Assembly: GCA_947650285.1 (NCBI GenBank)
Contig: CANTFL010000388.1
Span: 91,608-155,607 of the forward strand
Direction: 5' to 3'
Source of the DNA: Hyaloperonospora brassicae
Lineage: Eukaryota; Oomycota; Peronosporomycetes; Peronosporales; Peronosporaceae
Length of the DNA: 64,000 nt
Shown here: positions 15,376-25,747 of the stretch, one piece after another
Position numbering within the stretch: position 1 is the first letter of the stretch
How the letters are laid out: each line of letters begins with the position of its first letter
The notes under the pieces: generated by a model
The model's input: only the letters and a program-made list of their open reading frames with translations
Database searches by the model: none
Told to the model about the DNA's origin: nothing
Program-made: the position numbers and the translations under genes

Positions 15376-15455
15376 CCGCGCAAATGAGACGTCAAGTCAA
15401 TATGGAGTTCTGTTTCGACGCTTTTTGCGGGTGACGAAAATAGACACCACAGCTA

Positions 15456-18008
15456 CACCGATGACCGTAATTAGTGTGGGTTCAGAATTAGTGTGGGTTC
15501 AGAATTAGTGTGGGTTCAGAATTAGTGCGGTCCAGATTAATATATGTTTCGAGAGAGTTGCGAATTGGGAGGCTGAGAAATAGTGCGCACTCCGCACGGA
15601 CTTTACAAAATTCGTGATTAATACACTGTTCAGTAAAATGACGTCATTCTCATTCGAATTTTGACCGTGCAAGTGCTTTGACGGTGGTTTTAAGCAGTGT
15701 CGAGGCGTTGAACTCTCCATCACCGATTATCGCTGCTTTTGCACGTACTGCCGGCGCTAATGCCCCAGCAAGCGATGTCGATGACGAAAAACTTGATGAC
15801 AACGAAGATGTAGGAGAGGGAGAAGAGAAGATCCTAGATGAGAATCACGATCTCGATGATCAACTCGTCAAAAAGCGCAAGCGCAAGCGCAAGCTTCAAC
15901 AGGTTGTATCGATAACGTCGCGGCTCACTGTGATTAATTGGATGATAACTGATGCAGACCAGAATGATGAACAAGCTTGATCCTTGAAGCGATCGCCAAA
16001 TTTCCCTCAGAGTTCCGCGTAAACTACAAGGTATGTTAAAGTGAGCTTCTTCAAACAATGGTATTGACAATGACTGTATGCAAGCTAATTGTACCAAAGC
16101 CACAAGGTGGTGGATAACGCGCGATAAAGTTGGTGAATATGGCGGTACAAATCCAAAGTCGATATCAGCAGTTTTCCATCAGTGCGAGAGAGGGTCAACC
16201 TTAAGGCTGTTGCTGGCAGAGGAAGGAGCCGATCTGAATGAGCGTCCTACCTGTACATGTAGTTGCTGTCCGAATTTATGCGGCTTAAGGCCGCTGGAGT
16301 CAAATTGTCTCCAGCCCTGATTGGTCAACTTGCTCGCACTGTCATGAACGATGCGCCATTATACAATTCCAACTTCATTGATTCATTCGACGATAAACCC
16401 ATCGTCGACAAAATAAAGACACGATGGGTTCAGCAGTTCATGGTATATAGTTTATTTACACATGTACATAGGTAACTTTGTGATTGAATTTGTTTGCTGC
16501 AATAGGAGGTGCATGGAAAAGTCCATCGGGAATAGACCGGGAAGCTTATGGTCAGCGCCGCGAAGCAGGACCATACCGAGAAAACGGATTTGTACCATAT
16601 GGGCGAGTTGCGCCGTGGTTTCGAGTCAGGAACCCTGAACGAGGACCTGCATTGTAATATGAACGAAACTCATTTCGTGACCAATTGCGACAACGGTCGT
16701 ACACTTGGTTTTCTTGGTGATACAGAGATTAAATACGCCGATGTTGTGTCGGGTGGTATCGGGATGACCATGATGGTCTAGATCACGGGCGGTTCGCATG
16801 CGGGAATTGGTGCACCGATGATGATCTTTCAGAATCCAAGCCGATCATACCCTATAAATGGTCTTCCAGACGATGTACCTGGTGCTTTATACCGATCTGA
16901 GCCTAAAGGATGGAATGATAAAAAGGTTGGTGTCTCATGTATCATGAATTATCTATAATACTCCATATTAGATATATTTTTACAGAGTTACAGGTATTTC
17001 CTCAATCGTTTGACGAGCCACGCGCATTCAAGGGAGATATCACTAGACGAAGGACTGTCATATATGTGGACAACTGTGCCGGCCACAACGACAGTCCAGA
17101 ATCACGTGCTATTCTCTTGAAGACCAACACTGAGTTATGCTATTTTCTACCCTGCGCGACCGATCTTGTTCAGCCTACCGACTCTTTCGTCATCTCAAAA
17201 ATCAAGGACGAATGGACCCGATTGTAGGAGGTCGAGAAGATGCGCATGATAAAAAGGCGACTGGTCAGACACCGTGCGTAAAAACGGCTCTTGGTTGGGA
17301 AAGCTGAAGAACCCGGGCAAACGCTTCTTCTTGGAACTCGCCGCCACATCCGTACGCGCGGTGAGCGGGATGCGCGACAGTTGGGACTTGACATACGCTC
17401 GTAAGTCTATGATTCGTTGTGGCATGGCACTTGATGTGAGTGGTCGATGGCACGAATCGCAATTGACGCCGAAACTGCGACAAATTATTGGCAAATATTG
17501 CATCCACTACGATGGCCTTCCCGTTCCAACTTATTGGCAATGTCGTTGTATGTAGTACTAATGACCACATGGCAGGGACGACACTGCATGATTGTGTGTA
17601 ACGATGGGATCGACTCATCGTGTTGTTACTGATATCGTAGAGTCGATATTGATAGGCTTAGAGTAGTACAACGAGACGAACTAAGGACCTAGCTAGATAT
17701 TATATTCACTTTCGATTTCACCTTCTTCTAAGCGTTTCAACTTTATATCGCCCTTGGCTGTTGCCAAAAGTCATAACAATTAGGCTTTAAATCATGTAGC
17801 CAAATTCATTATTACATACTGCGCTCTTTCGGTTATTATAAATTCGCACTAATTCTCCGCATTCAAAATTAGTGCGGTCTATACTAAATTTGCAAGCCCA
17901 TAATTAGTGCGGATTCTTTAATAGTGTGGTCCGCGCTCATATTTGTGAGCGACTTAAAAATAGGTGGTCCATAAATAGTATGGTCCGCACTGATTACGGT
18001 CGTCGGTG
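15456..18008 (+). mobile_element. Pogo/Tigger-like DNA transposon with terminal inverted repeats, decayed
   Basis: The two ends match as 24-bp terminal inverted repeats (15,456-15,479 and the complement of 17,985-18,008, 21 of 24 bases alike, consensus CACCGAYGACCGTAAT). Each end is flanked by TA (15,454-15,455 and 18,009-18,010), the target duplication of the Tc1/mariner-pogo group. Inside the left end the phrase TTCAGAATTAGTGTGG is repeated several times up to about 15,530; looser copies of the same words lie in inverse orientation at 17,840-17,990. The body holds a broken transposase. The element is 2,553 bp and lies directly upstream of PEX1. Confidence 0.88.
15984..17620 (+). pseudogene. 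Broken DDE_1 (pogo/Jerky-type) transposase
   Basis: Consecutive pieces in different frames read as one transposase. A helix-turn-helix-like region lies around 16,080-16,320. A segment with ALIGQLARTVMNDAP spans 16,263-16,475. A DDE start with MNETHFVTNCDNGRTLG (first Asp region) spans 16,548-16,781. A late segment with VIYVDNCAGHNDSP (second acidic residue) and FLPCATDLVQPTDSFV spans 16,937-17,227. These phrases are typical of the DDE_1 fold. Stops and frame changes (for example the stop at 16,779-16,781) separate the pieces, so it cannot make a full enzyme. A short intron near 16,440-16,510 and one near 16,925-16,990 may also be present. Confidence 0.8.
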
Positions 18009-18010
18009 TA

Positions 18011-19729
18011 CTTCGACTAGACCTACTCCACTAAAAGGCATTCGCACTTAAGCCGAACCAGGATCCCATGTTGAAGTGGCTTGTCGACCGTTGCACGGCA
18101 TGAGGAGACGACCCAAGTAACGACTGCACAAGTTGTCAGTGTGATCGACAGCGAGTGTCTATATGTACAGACAGAGTCGAGTGCAAAAAGACGTGCGACA
18201 GCTCTTGTGGTGCACGATGCCAACTGTCGAACAGAAGCAGAACGAGTCGGTCGACACGGCATTTGACAGATTGGAGCCAGACATGGGTGCAACAAGCTGC
18301 ACGAGCGCAGAAGTCGCCTGGCGTTCGGCCTCTTTCTCCCACTCCCCAATCGTGCAGCGCGTTCGTTCTGATTATAGTTGTCGCTTCTCAATTGGCTCCT
18401 TCGCGTTTGCCTGTAGGAAAGCGCTGTTGGACTTTGCATATGAACCATAGGAGGCGTGCTTGGCACAGAAATCACAGTGTTTGTTGCCGTGCTTGTAAAG
18501 CTGCCCCCACAGATCGATCACCACTGCGATCTCGTGTCAACGCTCCCGCTCATTGCCATCGACTTCATTCCACCATTCTACAGTATGCTCTCTCCTAGTG
18601 TTGGGATCAACACACGTCTCGACAGCTTACATCGGTTCCCGCTGCTTCTTCGTAGCGACTGCGATGGACGTCGTCTCAGGCACTTTGCCTTCACGAGGCA
18701 GAAACAGCGACTCAGCAACATGCCCACATCCGTAGTACCCACTGGTTCATAGCCGGAGTGGAACGCTGCAGCTGTGTGTCAAACGCGTCTTTCGCTGCGG
18801 GACCCACGAGCTGATCGCGATATGACGAGGACGTCAAGTTCGCTCCACTTCACGATCCAGCGATCCCGAAGACGCCACGACAGTTGCGGTCAAAGTAGCG
18901 CTGGGGCAAAACCAAACACCTCAAACGTTGTCCCACCTGTCACATGGGTGGCATCTGTCGCCAAAGGCAGTTCAGCACCCATTCAGCACATACGAGAGTC
19001 TCGCGCTTTCGTTCGATCCGTCGTCAGCTCGTTAACTCGACTGTGCTTACAGCCGATCCCGTGGCACCTCTCTGCAAAAAACGTAACGGCTGCTCGAGCT
19101 GTTTTGAGCGCTCCAACATATGTGCACACGGCCTGGTCGCCACCTCACTGGCCGCTTCATGTACATTCTGCGGGCTCAGATCGATGGACAATAACAAGTG
19201 GACAGTAGTTTCACACCTCGTAGTCGACTTGCGCCGATCTTTTGCCACACGTTCCTAGATAGTAGTCACACAGACACACACACAAGCGCGCAAACGGGTT
19301 CAACAGAGCAAACGAACACGCACCAATCACGCCAACTCTTGACCCAGCAGCTCTCGATATTTCAGGTAGCAGCTTATGCTAGACGTGTCAAATGTGGCCT
19401 ACTGACTCGTAGGGTCCCTTGCAAAGCTGTCCCAAAACGATAATATAACAACGCATCGACGCCCCCTCTCCTTAGAACTGCATCTCTGTCACACCGCAAC
19501 ACAAAAACCACACGAGCAAACAAACATGAGAAAATGATTTAGATATGTACTCTGCAGCAGCACGAGTATTGTACAATACAGCAGTAGCCTCGAGGCGAGC
19601 AACTCCCTGTGAACTGCTGTTGCTTCTGCTGGTACACAGTCAGCTGCGCATCGCGACTATCATCGTCCGTGCACAGGAAGCTGCTGCCCAGTCGAGTGTA
19701 CACGTAGCTGTAAACGACGCGTTAGATGG
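18011..19729. other. Unresolved stretch, possible decayed or multi-exon minus-strand gene
   Basis: I could not assemble a gene here. On the minus strand, pieces with coding-like texture occur: around 19,248-19,040 (containing DLSPQNVHEAASEVATRP), around 18,880-18,790 (RDRWIVKWSELDVLVISR) and around 18,500-18,370 (KHCDFCAKHASYGSYAK). Stops lie between them and no consistent splice phasing was found. It could be a real gene with many small introns, or a pseudogene. From 19,260 to 19,729 only CA-rich simple sequence (about 19,265-19,285) and no gene is seen; this is also the 3' side of the expansin-like gene. Confidence 0.3.
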
Positions 19730-21658
19730 CTAACCTGTAGAGTTGTGCTGTCGTCCGCTCTTCTTCGAGTACGGGTAGCCCAGGATGTTCAGCGAGTCCA
19801 CGCTGTAGCCGCCGCTCTCACGCATCGAGCCCATGCTGCGCTGTGAAGTAGCCGAATCTGCGCTTGGCTGAGCAGCGGGAGACGCACCATTGTCTCGCAC
19901 TGGCGAGTTCGTCATCCGGTTACTGTCCGTCGAGAAGCTGGGACGTCCACTCAACAAACTGGCATCCGTTGCAGGTGAGGGGAACGCCCTGCCAGACGCC
20001 AGCGTTCCGTTTGATGAAAAAGACCCGTTCCTCTGGCGGGGGGCTTCTGACGTGTAGCTGTCCGGGTCAGAAACCACCGAGTCATTGGCAAAGCGATCCG
20101 AGTCGCCACGGCCCGACACTTTTGCCGCGTTTACCTTCGAACCTGGGCGGCGCAAGCTCGTGGCACGGACGTTGCTCTGAGGAGACGTCACGGTGTTAGC
20201 ATACGGGTCCGCTGCACTGTACGGTGCGAATGACGGCACCGGGTCCAGTTGGTTTAAGGGGTCGATCGAAGCCGCACGAGCTTCGGTTTCGCGCATGTCG
20301 TCAATGTCAAAGCTCGAGCGATTCTCTTCATCATCATCGTCGTCAAAGAACCCCGTGCGCGACGGCGGGTGGTGCACCACAGGAGCCGATAGCGTAGGCG
20401 CCGATTTCACCGACGGTTTCGAGGGGCTCGTGTCCAACTTGCTGCTGAACGCATACGTGGTAGGAGCGTGGGCAGGTTTGGGCGACGTCGGCCTTGCACC
20501 CGCCATCACAGGCGGGCTGGACGCGGGGGGTGCAGCTGACGCTCGACGAGCCGGCGCCAGTACCTTCGCAGGAGCTGACGCAGCGACGACTGGAGCCGCT
20601 GCAGGAGCTTTCGACATCAACATGGGCGAGCTCATGGTGCCCACTTTCGAGTGGGCCGTCTTATTGCTCGCAGCCGGTGAGAACGACTCGGCGTAGTCGA
20701 CCGTCGGGGACGCGAGTGGCTGCCGGTCGTCCTGCAGCGACGTCGACGGCGCAGCTTTCGACGGCTTCACGGCCGGCGACAGGAACTGGTTCTCCAGCTC
20801 GTTCTCGGGGTCGTCCGTGTCCCTCGCCGCGCGTTTGCGACGCCGGAGGAAGAGCACCGAACCCACCACGAGCAGCAGCGCGCCAACGCCGCCACAGACG
20901 CCGCCAATGATCGCGCCACTCGACGACGAGTCCGATGCACTGCTGGCGCCGCCACGGACGCCGTCGGCCGTCGACGCCGAGAAGAACTGCACCGTCGACG
21001 TGGCACAGCCCGAGGCGCTGTCGAACGCCAACGTACTATTGAGCGTCTCGCCCGAGTCCGACGTGACCGAGAAGTCGACGTTCTCGAACCACGTGCTCGA
21101 GGGGAAACTCGGGTTGGCCGAGAAGAGAAAGTTGGCGGCGTTGCTCGTCGCGGGTACGCCGTTGATCGTCGCGGCCGTAATGACCTTCTGCGAGTTGAAA
21201 AACTGCAGCGGCACGTACGTCTCCGAGGCGCCTTCCATGATACAGGCCTTGATGTCGCCCGCCATGAGCGCCGGCGGGCACGTGTCAAAGGCGTACGAGA
21301 CGCGCGGCTGCCGGTCGTTGGGGCGGATGTCGAGCGCCGCCAGCGCGTCGCGCGAGAGCTGAATCGACCGCGACGCGCAGCCGTCGCACACGTTGAGCAC
21401 GTAGGCCGACGTGGAGAGCCTCGGGTCGTCGTCGCGCGTGACGGTCACGCAGCGGCCACAGGCCTCGTTGAGCTCCACGTCTTTGTTCGAGAGCGACGCG
21501 TAGAGCTTAAAGTTGGCGCTCGCGGGGGCAATGCCCTTGAGGCGGCACGAGCCGAACATGGGGTCGCTGATGTCGTAGGACGACACGGCGCCGCCGGACG
21601 CGGCGATGAGGTCGGCCAGCGCTGCGGCGGACGCGAGACGGGCAGTCCAGCGCAACAT
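19730..21658 (-). CDS. Expansin-like single-pass membrane protein with a long cytosolic tail
   Basis: 642 residues in one exon. A weak signal peptide (about 1-24) precedes an expansin-type double-psi beta-barrel (about 25-135) with cysteines paired as in the family (SCRLKG, ACGRCVTV, VCDGC, FDTCPP). A second beta domain like the expansin carbohydrate-binding module follows (about 150-240). A Ser-rich linker leads to one transmembrane helix (AIIGGVCGGVGALLLVVGSV, about 255-280) and a stop-transfer RRRKR. The remaining 360 residues are a Ser/Pro/Ala-rich, apparently disordered tail ending near GYPYSKK. Expansins loosen cellulose networks without hydrolysis; in a cellulose-walled oomycete a membrane-tethered form could act on its own wall or link wall to cytoplasm. 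The tail's function is unknown. Confidence 0.82.
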   Translation of the reverse strand: MLRWTARLASAAALADLIAASGGAVSSYDISDPMFGSCRLKGIAPASANFKLYASLSNKDVELNEACGRCVTVTRDDDPRLSTSAYVLNVCDGCASRSIQLSRDALAALDIRPNDRQPRVSYAFDTCPPALMAGDIKACIMEGASETYVPLQFFNSQKVITAATINGVPATSNAANFLFSANPSFPSSTWFENVDFSVTSDSGETLNSTLAFDSASGCATSTVQFFSASTADGVRGGASSASDSSSSGAIIGGVCGGVGALLLVVGSVLFLRRRKRAARDTDDPENELENQFLSPAVKPSKAAPSTSLQDDRQPLASPTVDYAESFSPAASNKTAHSKVGTMSSPMLMSKAPAAAPVVAASAPAKVLAPARRASAAPPASSPPVMAGARPTSPKPAHAPTTYAFSSKLDTSPSKPSVKSAPTLSAPVVHHPPSRTGFFDDDDDEENRSSFDIDDMRETEARAASIDPLNQLDPVPSFAPYSAADPYANTVTSPQSNVRATSLRRPGSKVNAAKVSGRGDSDRFANDSVVSDPDSYTSEAPRQRNGSFSSNGTLASGRAFPSPATDASLLSGRPSFSTDSNRMTNSPVRDNGASPAAQPSADSATSQRSMGSMRESGGYSVDSLNILGYPYSKKSGRQHNSTG

Positions 21659-23227
21659 TCTCTCGTGCGACGGACGAGGAGACGGCGTGCGAAGGTGTCT
21701 GAGTGTCTGACAGAGTGTCTAAGTGTCTGAGTGTCTGACTGACTGAGTGTCTGAGTGGAAGAGTGGCGTCGAACTGGTCGGTGGTCGATGGGTCGACTGG
21801 CTCCGCAATGGGATGGGGCGGGTGTTCGTAGGAGGGCAAGTGCGATGGACAGACAGACAGCCAGACGGACAGACGGACGGACGGACGGCAAATGGGTCGA
21901 CGACAGTGGAGAGAGAGAGAGAGACCGATTGGGCCGTCGCGCGTTTGCTTGTGGCTCGGCTTTCGATTGGGAGAGTGAGTTCGGGAGTGAGTGAGTAATT
22001 AGGTGACAGAGCGCGGACTGACTGACTGACTGACTGACTGACAGAGTGAGTGGGTGAGTGCGTGACTGGGTGCGGGAGTGTTGGCCCGCCGAACAATCGG
22101 TGTCGACTACTCGAGCACTGATTGACTGACTCCATGGACGCCGTCGCCGATGCCGGCTCTATATTCTGTCGAGGGCGTTACGGTGCATAGACACGACTGC
22201 ACGATGGAAAAATTCATATCTGCAGCTGCAATGGATTAGATTGGCGTGGGGAATGAATCACAGAAAGAGGTGGAGGAAGACAGCGAGCGAGATTGGGCCG
22301 TAAACACGACCGAATGATCGACGAATCAACCAATCAACCAATCGACCAACCGACCAATCGACCAATTGACCAATCGACCAATCGACCAATCGACCAATCG
22401 ACCAATTGACTGACTGGTGATACTCGGCTTTTCGGTCGCAGCGGAAAAGAGGCGTCCAGACGAACAAACGACCGACGCCGCGCGTTGCGCCTGTCAGCGC
22501 GCGCTGCATCGCATGCTGCAGTTTCGTGCCAAGCACAGCAGTCTGCCTCACGCACACAGACAACCACTCGCTTCTCGGACGTTTTGTCGTTGCCGGTTCA
22601 TCTCGCGTGGTAGTTTCAGCAACGGCGCGCGCGAGTTCAGGCGTTCATTGCAACCGACAGGTATGTGTCTTGCGTGGTCGTCCATCGGTTCCTTGCTGCC
22701 GTCGTCTTTCCGCTGCAGTAGCTGAGCTCGCTGGACCGTTGTCGTTATTGATGTGGACGAAGGCTCTATTGCGCGAGACAGCACGTTTATATGATACCAG
22801 CTGCGTCTGCTCACAGTTACAGCAGCAGCAGCAACAGCAGCAGCAGCATCGGCTCAATTGGTAGACGCCGCGCACGTCGTTTCGCTGCTTGACCTCCTCG
22901 TCTCTCTAGCCCGTCCACTCGTAACGTCTCGTCACGGCCGTTTTAAACTGCAGTTTTAGTCGACCGTGAAAGGACGACGTGCGTAATGTCAACGACTCGC
23001 TGTGTGGTGAGCTCCTTTTGCCACAGCCAGAGGAAGGGGTCCGTCCGTCGCTTCATCGAGCTTTCGGGCCAATTGCTCGCTCGCGCTCTCTCTCTCCCTC
23101 TCTCTCTCTCTCTCGATGCTGTAACGATTACTCACCACGACCACACACATACATACTTTTGTGTAAACGATTGAATTTGGTGTGCCGTTGATGTAACTCC
23201 ACGTGATCGACCGAGAGCTCAGATACG
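21659..23227. promoter_or_regulatory. Divergent intergenic region with several simple repeats
   Basis: 1.57 kb separates the starts of the expansin-like gene (-) and the nuclease-like gene (+). It carries GTGTCTGA/ACTG repeats (about 21,690-21,760), GACG repeats (21,850-21,890), a run of GACT repeats (about 22,016-22,042), an 8-bp CCAAT array (22,326-22,410), a CAG/CAA tract (22,819-22,850) and a CT run (23,090-23,114). No further gene is recognised. Confidence 0.5.
22326..22410. repeat. 8-bp tandem repeat made of CCAAT boxes
   Basis: About ten head-to-tail copies of an 8-base unit (ACCAATCG and close variants) give nine CCAAT motifs spaced exactly 8 bp apart, with one CCAAC variant. It sits between two divergent genes, roughly 670 bp from one start and 820 bp from the other. 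CCAAT is the core bound by NF-Y, but 8-bp spacing would not allow neighbouring sites to be filled at once. Confidence 0.85.
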
Positions 23228-24847
23228 ATGGCGATCTGCGCCCACCTTCTCATAGCAGCCACAGTGCTGCTTGACTGCACGTCGGTCCTCGCCCTGGTCG
23301 CCTCATCCGACCACCAGTCGTTTGACCACATCCCGCGATGGGACTTCTGGACTCCATTTGTCGACCGTGTCCACTTCACTGGCCAATACCTCTCCTCGCA
23401 GCCAGGTGGCCTCCGTCAGAAACGTCAGAGTTTTGAGCCGGTCGACCTCTTCGAGCTGCGGGATGGCGAGTCGTCGACTAATAAACTGCTGTATGGCAGC
23501 GTGCTGCTGGATCCGATTTTCATACCGGATCCGAGGACGAACAAGGCAGTTCTGGCGGCTTTCGAAGCGGCTGTGACGTCAATCAAGACCCACGCAAACG
23601 TCCACGTCTCGCCGGAGATCAACGTTGCACAGGCCACTGTGTTCCCACTCAAGGTCACAGGAGATAACGGCTATTCCGAGATGCTGATTTTGCAAGACAC
23701 AGTGGATGCCAGGGGCCAAAGGTACCGCTTTTCGAGCCAAGTGACATTCGGGTTCAACTTCCACCTCACGCTAGAAGACGCCAAGTTTAATCTAAAGCAC
23801 CGCGTCGTAGTGGCACTAGATCGCGAAGCAGAGCACAATGTGTTCATGCACACATATGCACCGCTGAAGCAATTGCCCGATGTTGAAACAGCTGGCGATG
23901 CAAAGTGCGACGTCCATCGCGGAGACGAGTGCTCACGTGTAGCGCCAGGACCGCGAATCCTGTCGTACAACGTGTGGAACACAAATCCGTCTTCGGACGT
24001 GTACGGTTTCGGACGCCGATGGGATCAGTATACGAAGCGGCTGGACCATCTCGTCGGCTTCATCAAGGAGGCAAAGGCTGGCATCATTGGGCTCCAGGAA
24101 GTGCGCTACGACGGCGTCTTCGGGGGCCCTGGAAATCACGCTCAGGTGAAGCATCTCGCCGACCGGTTGCCAGGGTATCAGTACGTCTACCAGGCAGCGA
24201 TGAGCTATTTGAACTCGAGGATGCCTCACGAACGCATTGAAGAGGGGCCGGCCATACTGTCGAAGTACCCAATCGTTGCGACTGACTACTTATTGCTCAG
24301 TCGCGACCCGAACGACCCAAATGACTCGCACCAGCGGTTGTGCCTTCACGCGGTAATTGATTATCCGCGTTGGGGCATCATTGACGTCTACGTGACCCAC
24401 TTGTCGCTGAGCGAGCGATTGAGAGAGCAGACGAAAGTCGAGATCTGGAAGTACATGCGTCAAGGTCAGGGCAAAACCCAAGTGTTGCTTGGTGATCTGA
24501 ACTCAGAGCCGCAGTCGTTAGGAATCCGTTTCCTCAGTGGTATCAGTGAGCTGCTTGGCGAAACGACGGACATGAAGGACGCGTGGCTGGAGGTGCATGA
24601 AGAAGCCGAGCCTCGGTCGACGGACGTGGGCGACCGCCAGCACAAGTTCACTTTCCCCAGTGACAACCCGTCCAAGCGGATTGACTTTGTTTTGTATCGA
24701 GGTGACGGTCAGGTAAAAGAGTGCGAGATCGTCGGTCAGGCACCTACTGAAGACACCAAGGACTTTCCACAAGATGTCGGGATGTTGCACGCAGCCAGTC
24801 CAGTGTATGCATCTGATCACCGCGGCGTCGTTGTTGAGTTCAGCTGA
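23228..24847 (+). CDS. Secreted endonuclease/exonuclease/phosphatase (EEP) family protein
   Basis: 539 residues, no intron, with an N-terminal signal peptide (MAICAHLLIAATVLLDCTSV and on, cut near residue 22-25). Residues up to about 225 form a beta-rich region that I do not recognise. The second half is an EEP domain with all landmark motifs in order: LSYNVWN (about 235), LQEVR (about 279), THLS (about 380), GDLNSEP (about 412), RIDFVLY (about 475) and SDHRG near the C-terminus. These supply the metal-binding Asn, Glu and Asp and the catalytic His residues of the DNase I / inositol-phosphatase / sphingomyelinase fold. The substrate (nucleic acid, phospholipid or sugar phosphate) cannot be told from these motifs. 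The signal peptide suggests action outside the cell or in the endomembrane system. Confidence 0.88.
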   Translation: MAICAHLLIAATVLLDCTSVLALVASSDHQSFDHIPRWDFWTPFVDRVHFTGQYLSSQPGGLRQKRQSFEPVDLFELRDGESSTNKLLYGSVLLDPIFIPDPRTNKAVLAAFEAAVTSIKTHANVHVSPEINVAQATVFPLKVTGDNGYSEMLILQDTVDARGQRYRFSSQVTFGFNFHLTLEDAKFNLKHRVVVALDREAEHNVFMHTYAPLKQLPDVETAGDAKCDVHRGDECSRVAPGPRILSYNVWNTNPSSDVYGFGRRWDQYTKRLDHLVGFIKEAKAGIIGLQEVRYDGVFGGPGNHAQVKHLADRLPGYQYVYQAAMSYLNSRMPHERIEEGPAILSKYPIVATDYLLLSRDPNDPNDSHQRLCLHAVIDYPRWGIIDVYVTHLSLSERLREQTKVEIWKYMRQGQGKTQVLLGDLNSEPQSLGIRFLSGISELLGETTDMKDAWLEVHEEAEPRSTDVGDRQHKFTFPSDNPSKRIDFVLYRGDGQVKECEIVGQAPTEDTKDFPQDVGMLHAASPVYASDHRGVVVEFS

Positions 24848-25039
24848 CCACGTGCTAGTAGAGCCATTTGCCAACAGTAGCGTGCATCCTGACGCCCCGT
24901 CTCGTCCAACAGTGATAACGACAAGGATTCCCTGCCTTGCTGGCCAATGACTGTTTGTTCCGCACTTCTCGGGACAGTTAGCAGTATCAACACCCCACTG
25001 CCCTCCCTGCGCTCCCAGCATTGTGATCCACAGCATAGC
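24848..25039. other. Convergent 3' gap
   Basis: 192 bp between the stop codons of the EEP gene (+) and Dr1 (-). It probably holds both 3' untranslated regions. Nothing else is seen. Confidence 0.5.
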
Positions 25040-25747
25040 TCACCACCCCTCCTTTGCCGCATCCAGAGACGCTTGCTTGAACAGTGCCGTCTGTTCGGCC
25101 AATAGCTCATCTCGCGAAACCGCTGGAGTTGCCGCTTTGCGCGACGCCAATCCCGTGTGCGTTTTCTGCAGCGACATGATAGCGTCAGAAGTACAGTCGC
25201 ACAGGATATGGGGCGGGAACAACCACATCGACACTGTCCGTGTCTACCTGTGCCTCGAGCTCTATCACCGCCTGGCGCTCTCTGATCGTATCTGCATAGC
25301 GCCGCATCCCAAGATGCTGCGTCCGCACACGAGCGCGTCAGTCATAGACACGGCAAAGGAGAGTACCGACGCCACTCACTTCGAGCGCCGTCATGACGTG
25401 GTCGTGGCTGATCCGGTAGTTCTCCTTCGTCGCCGCTCCTTCTGCCACTGTGTTGGCCTCTTGCCCGATCAGCTTTAGAAAAGCTGAGCCTCATTGCATG
25501 TTACTCAGTCAGTGGTGGGCGACGTCGTTGTCATTGGTACCCTAATGGCAAGTACAGTACCGCTCGCGCACTCGTTGACCCAATCGACGGCCGTCTTGGA
25601 CATCAGCACGTCGTCGTCTCCCACGGCCTCCCGCATCAGCTTCTCGATCGCTCCTAGTCACGTCACGTCACGCACACACCCGCACACGCTCTTCAGTTCG
25701 CGTCGCTCAGTTCGTCCGCTGTCGTTACCTTTTGGCAGCGCAGTCAT
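25040..25747 (-). CDS. DR1: Dr1 / NC2-beta, histone-fold transcription repressor subunit
   Basis: Five inferred exons: 25747-25729, 25653-25561, 25483-25380, 25316-25248 and 25165-25040. They total 411 bp, giving 136 residues, with introns of 63-82 bp. The first exon codes only MTALPK. Residues about 5-85 form a histone fold: GAIEKLMREAV, DWVNECASAFLKLIGQEAN, then YRISHDHVMTALEHLGMRRYAD. The family has a very similar run including EFIHLISSEAN and SPEHVIQALESLGF. The C-terminal LLAEQTALFKQA corresponds to the conserved LLRQQQELFAKA. Dr1 dimerises with DRAP1 and clamps TBP on DNA, blocking TFIIA/TFIIB entry. The protein is easily overlooked because no exon exceeds 45 codons. Confidence 0.9.
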
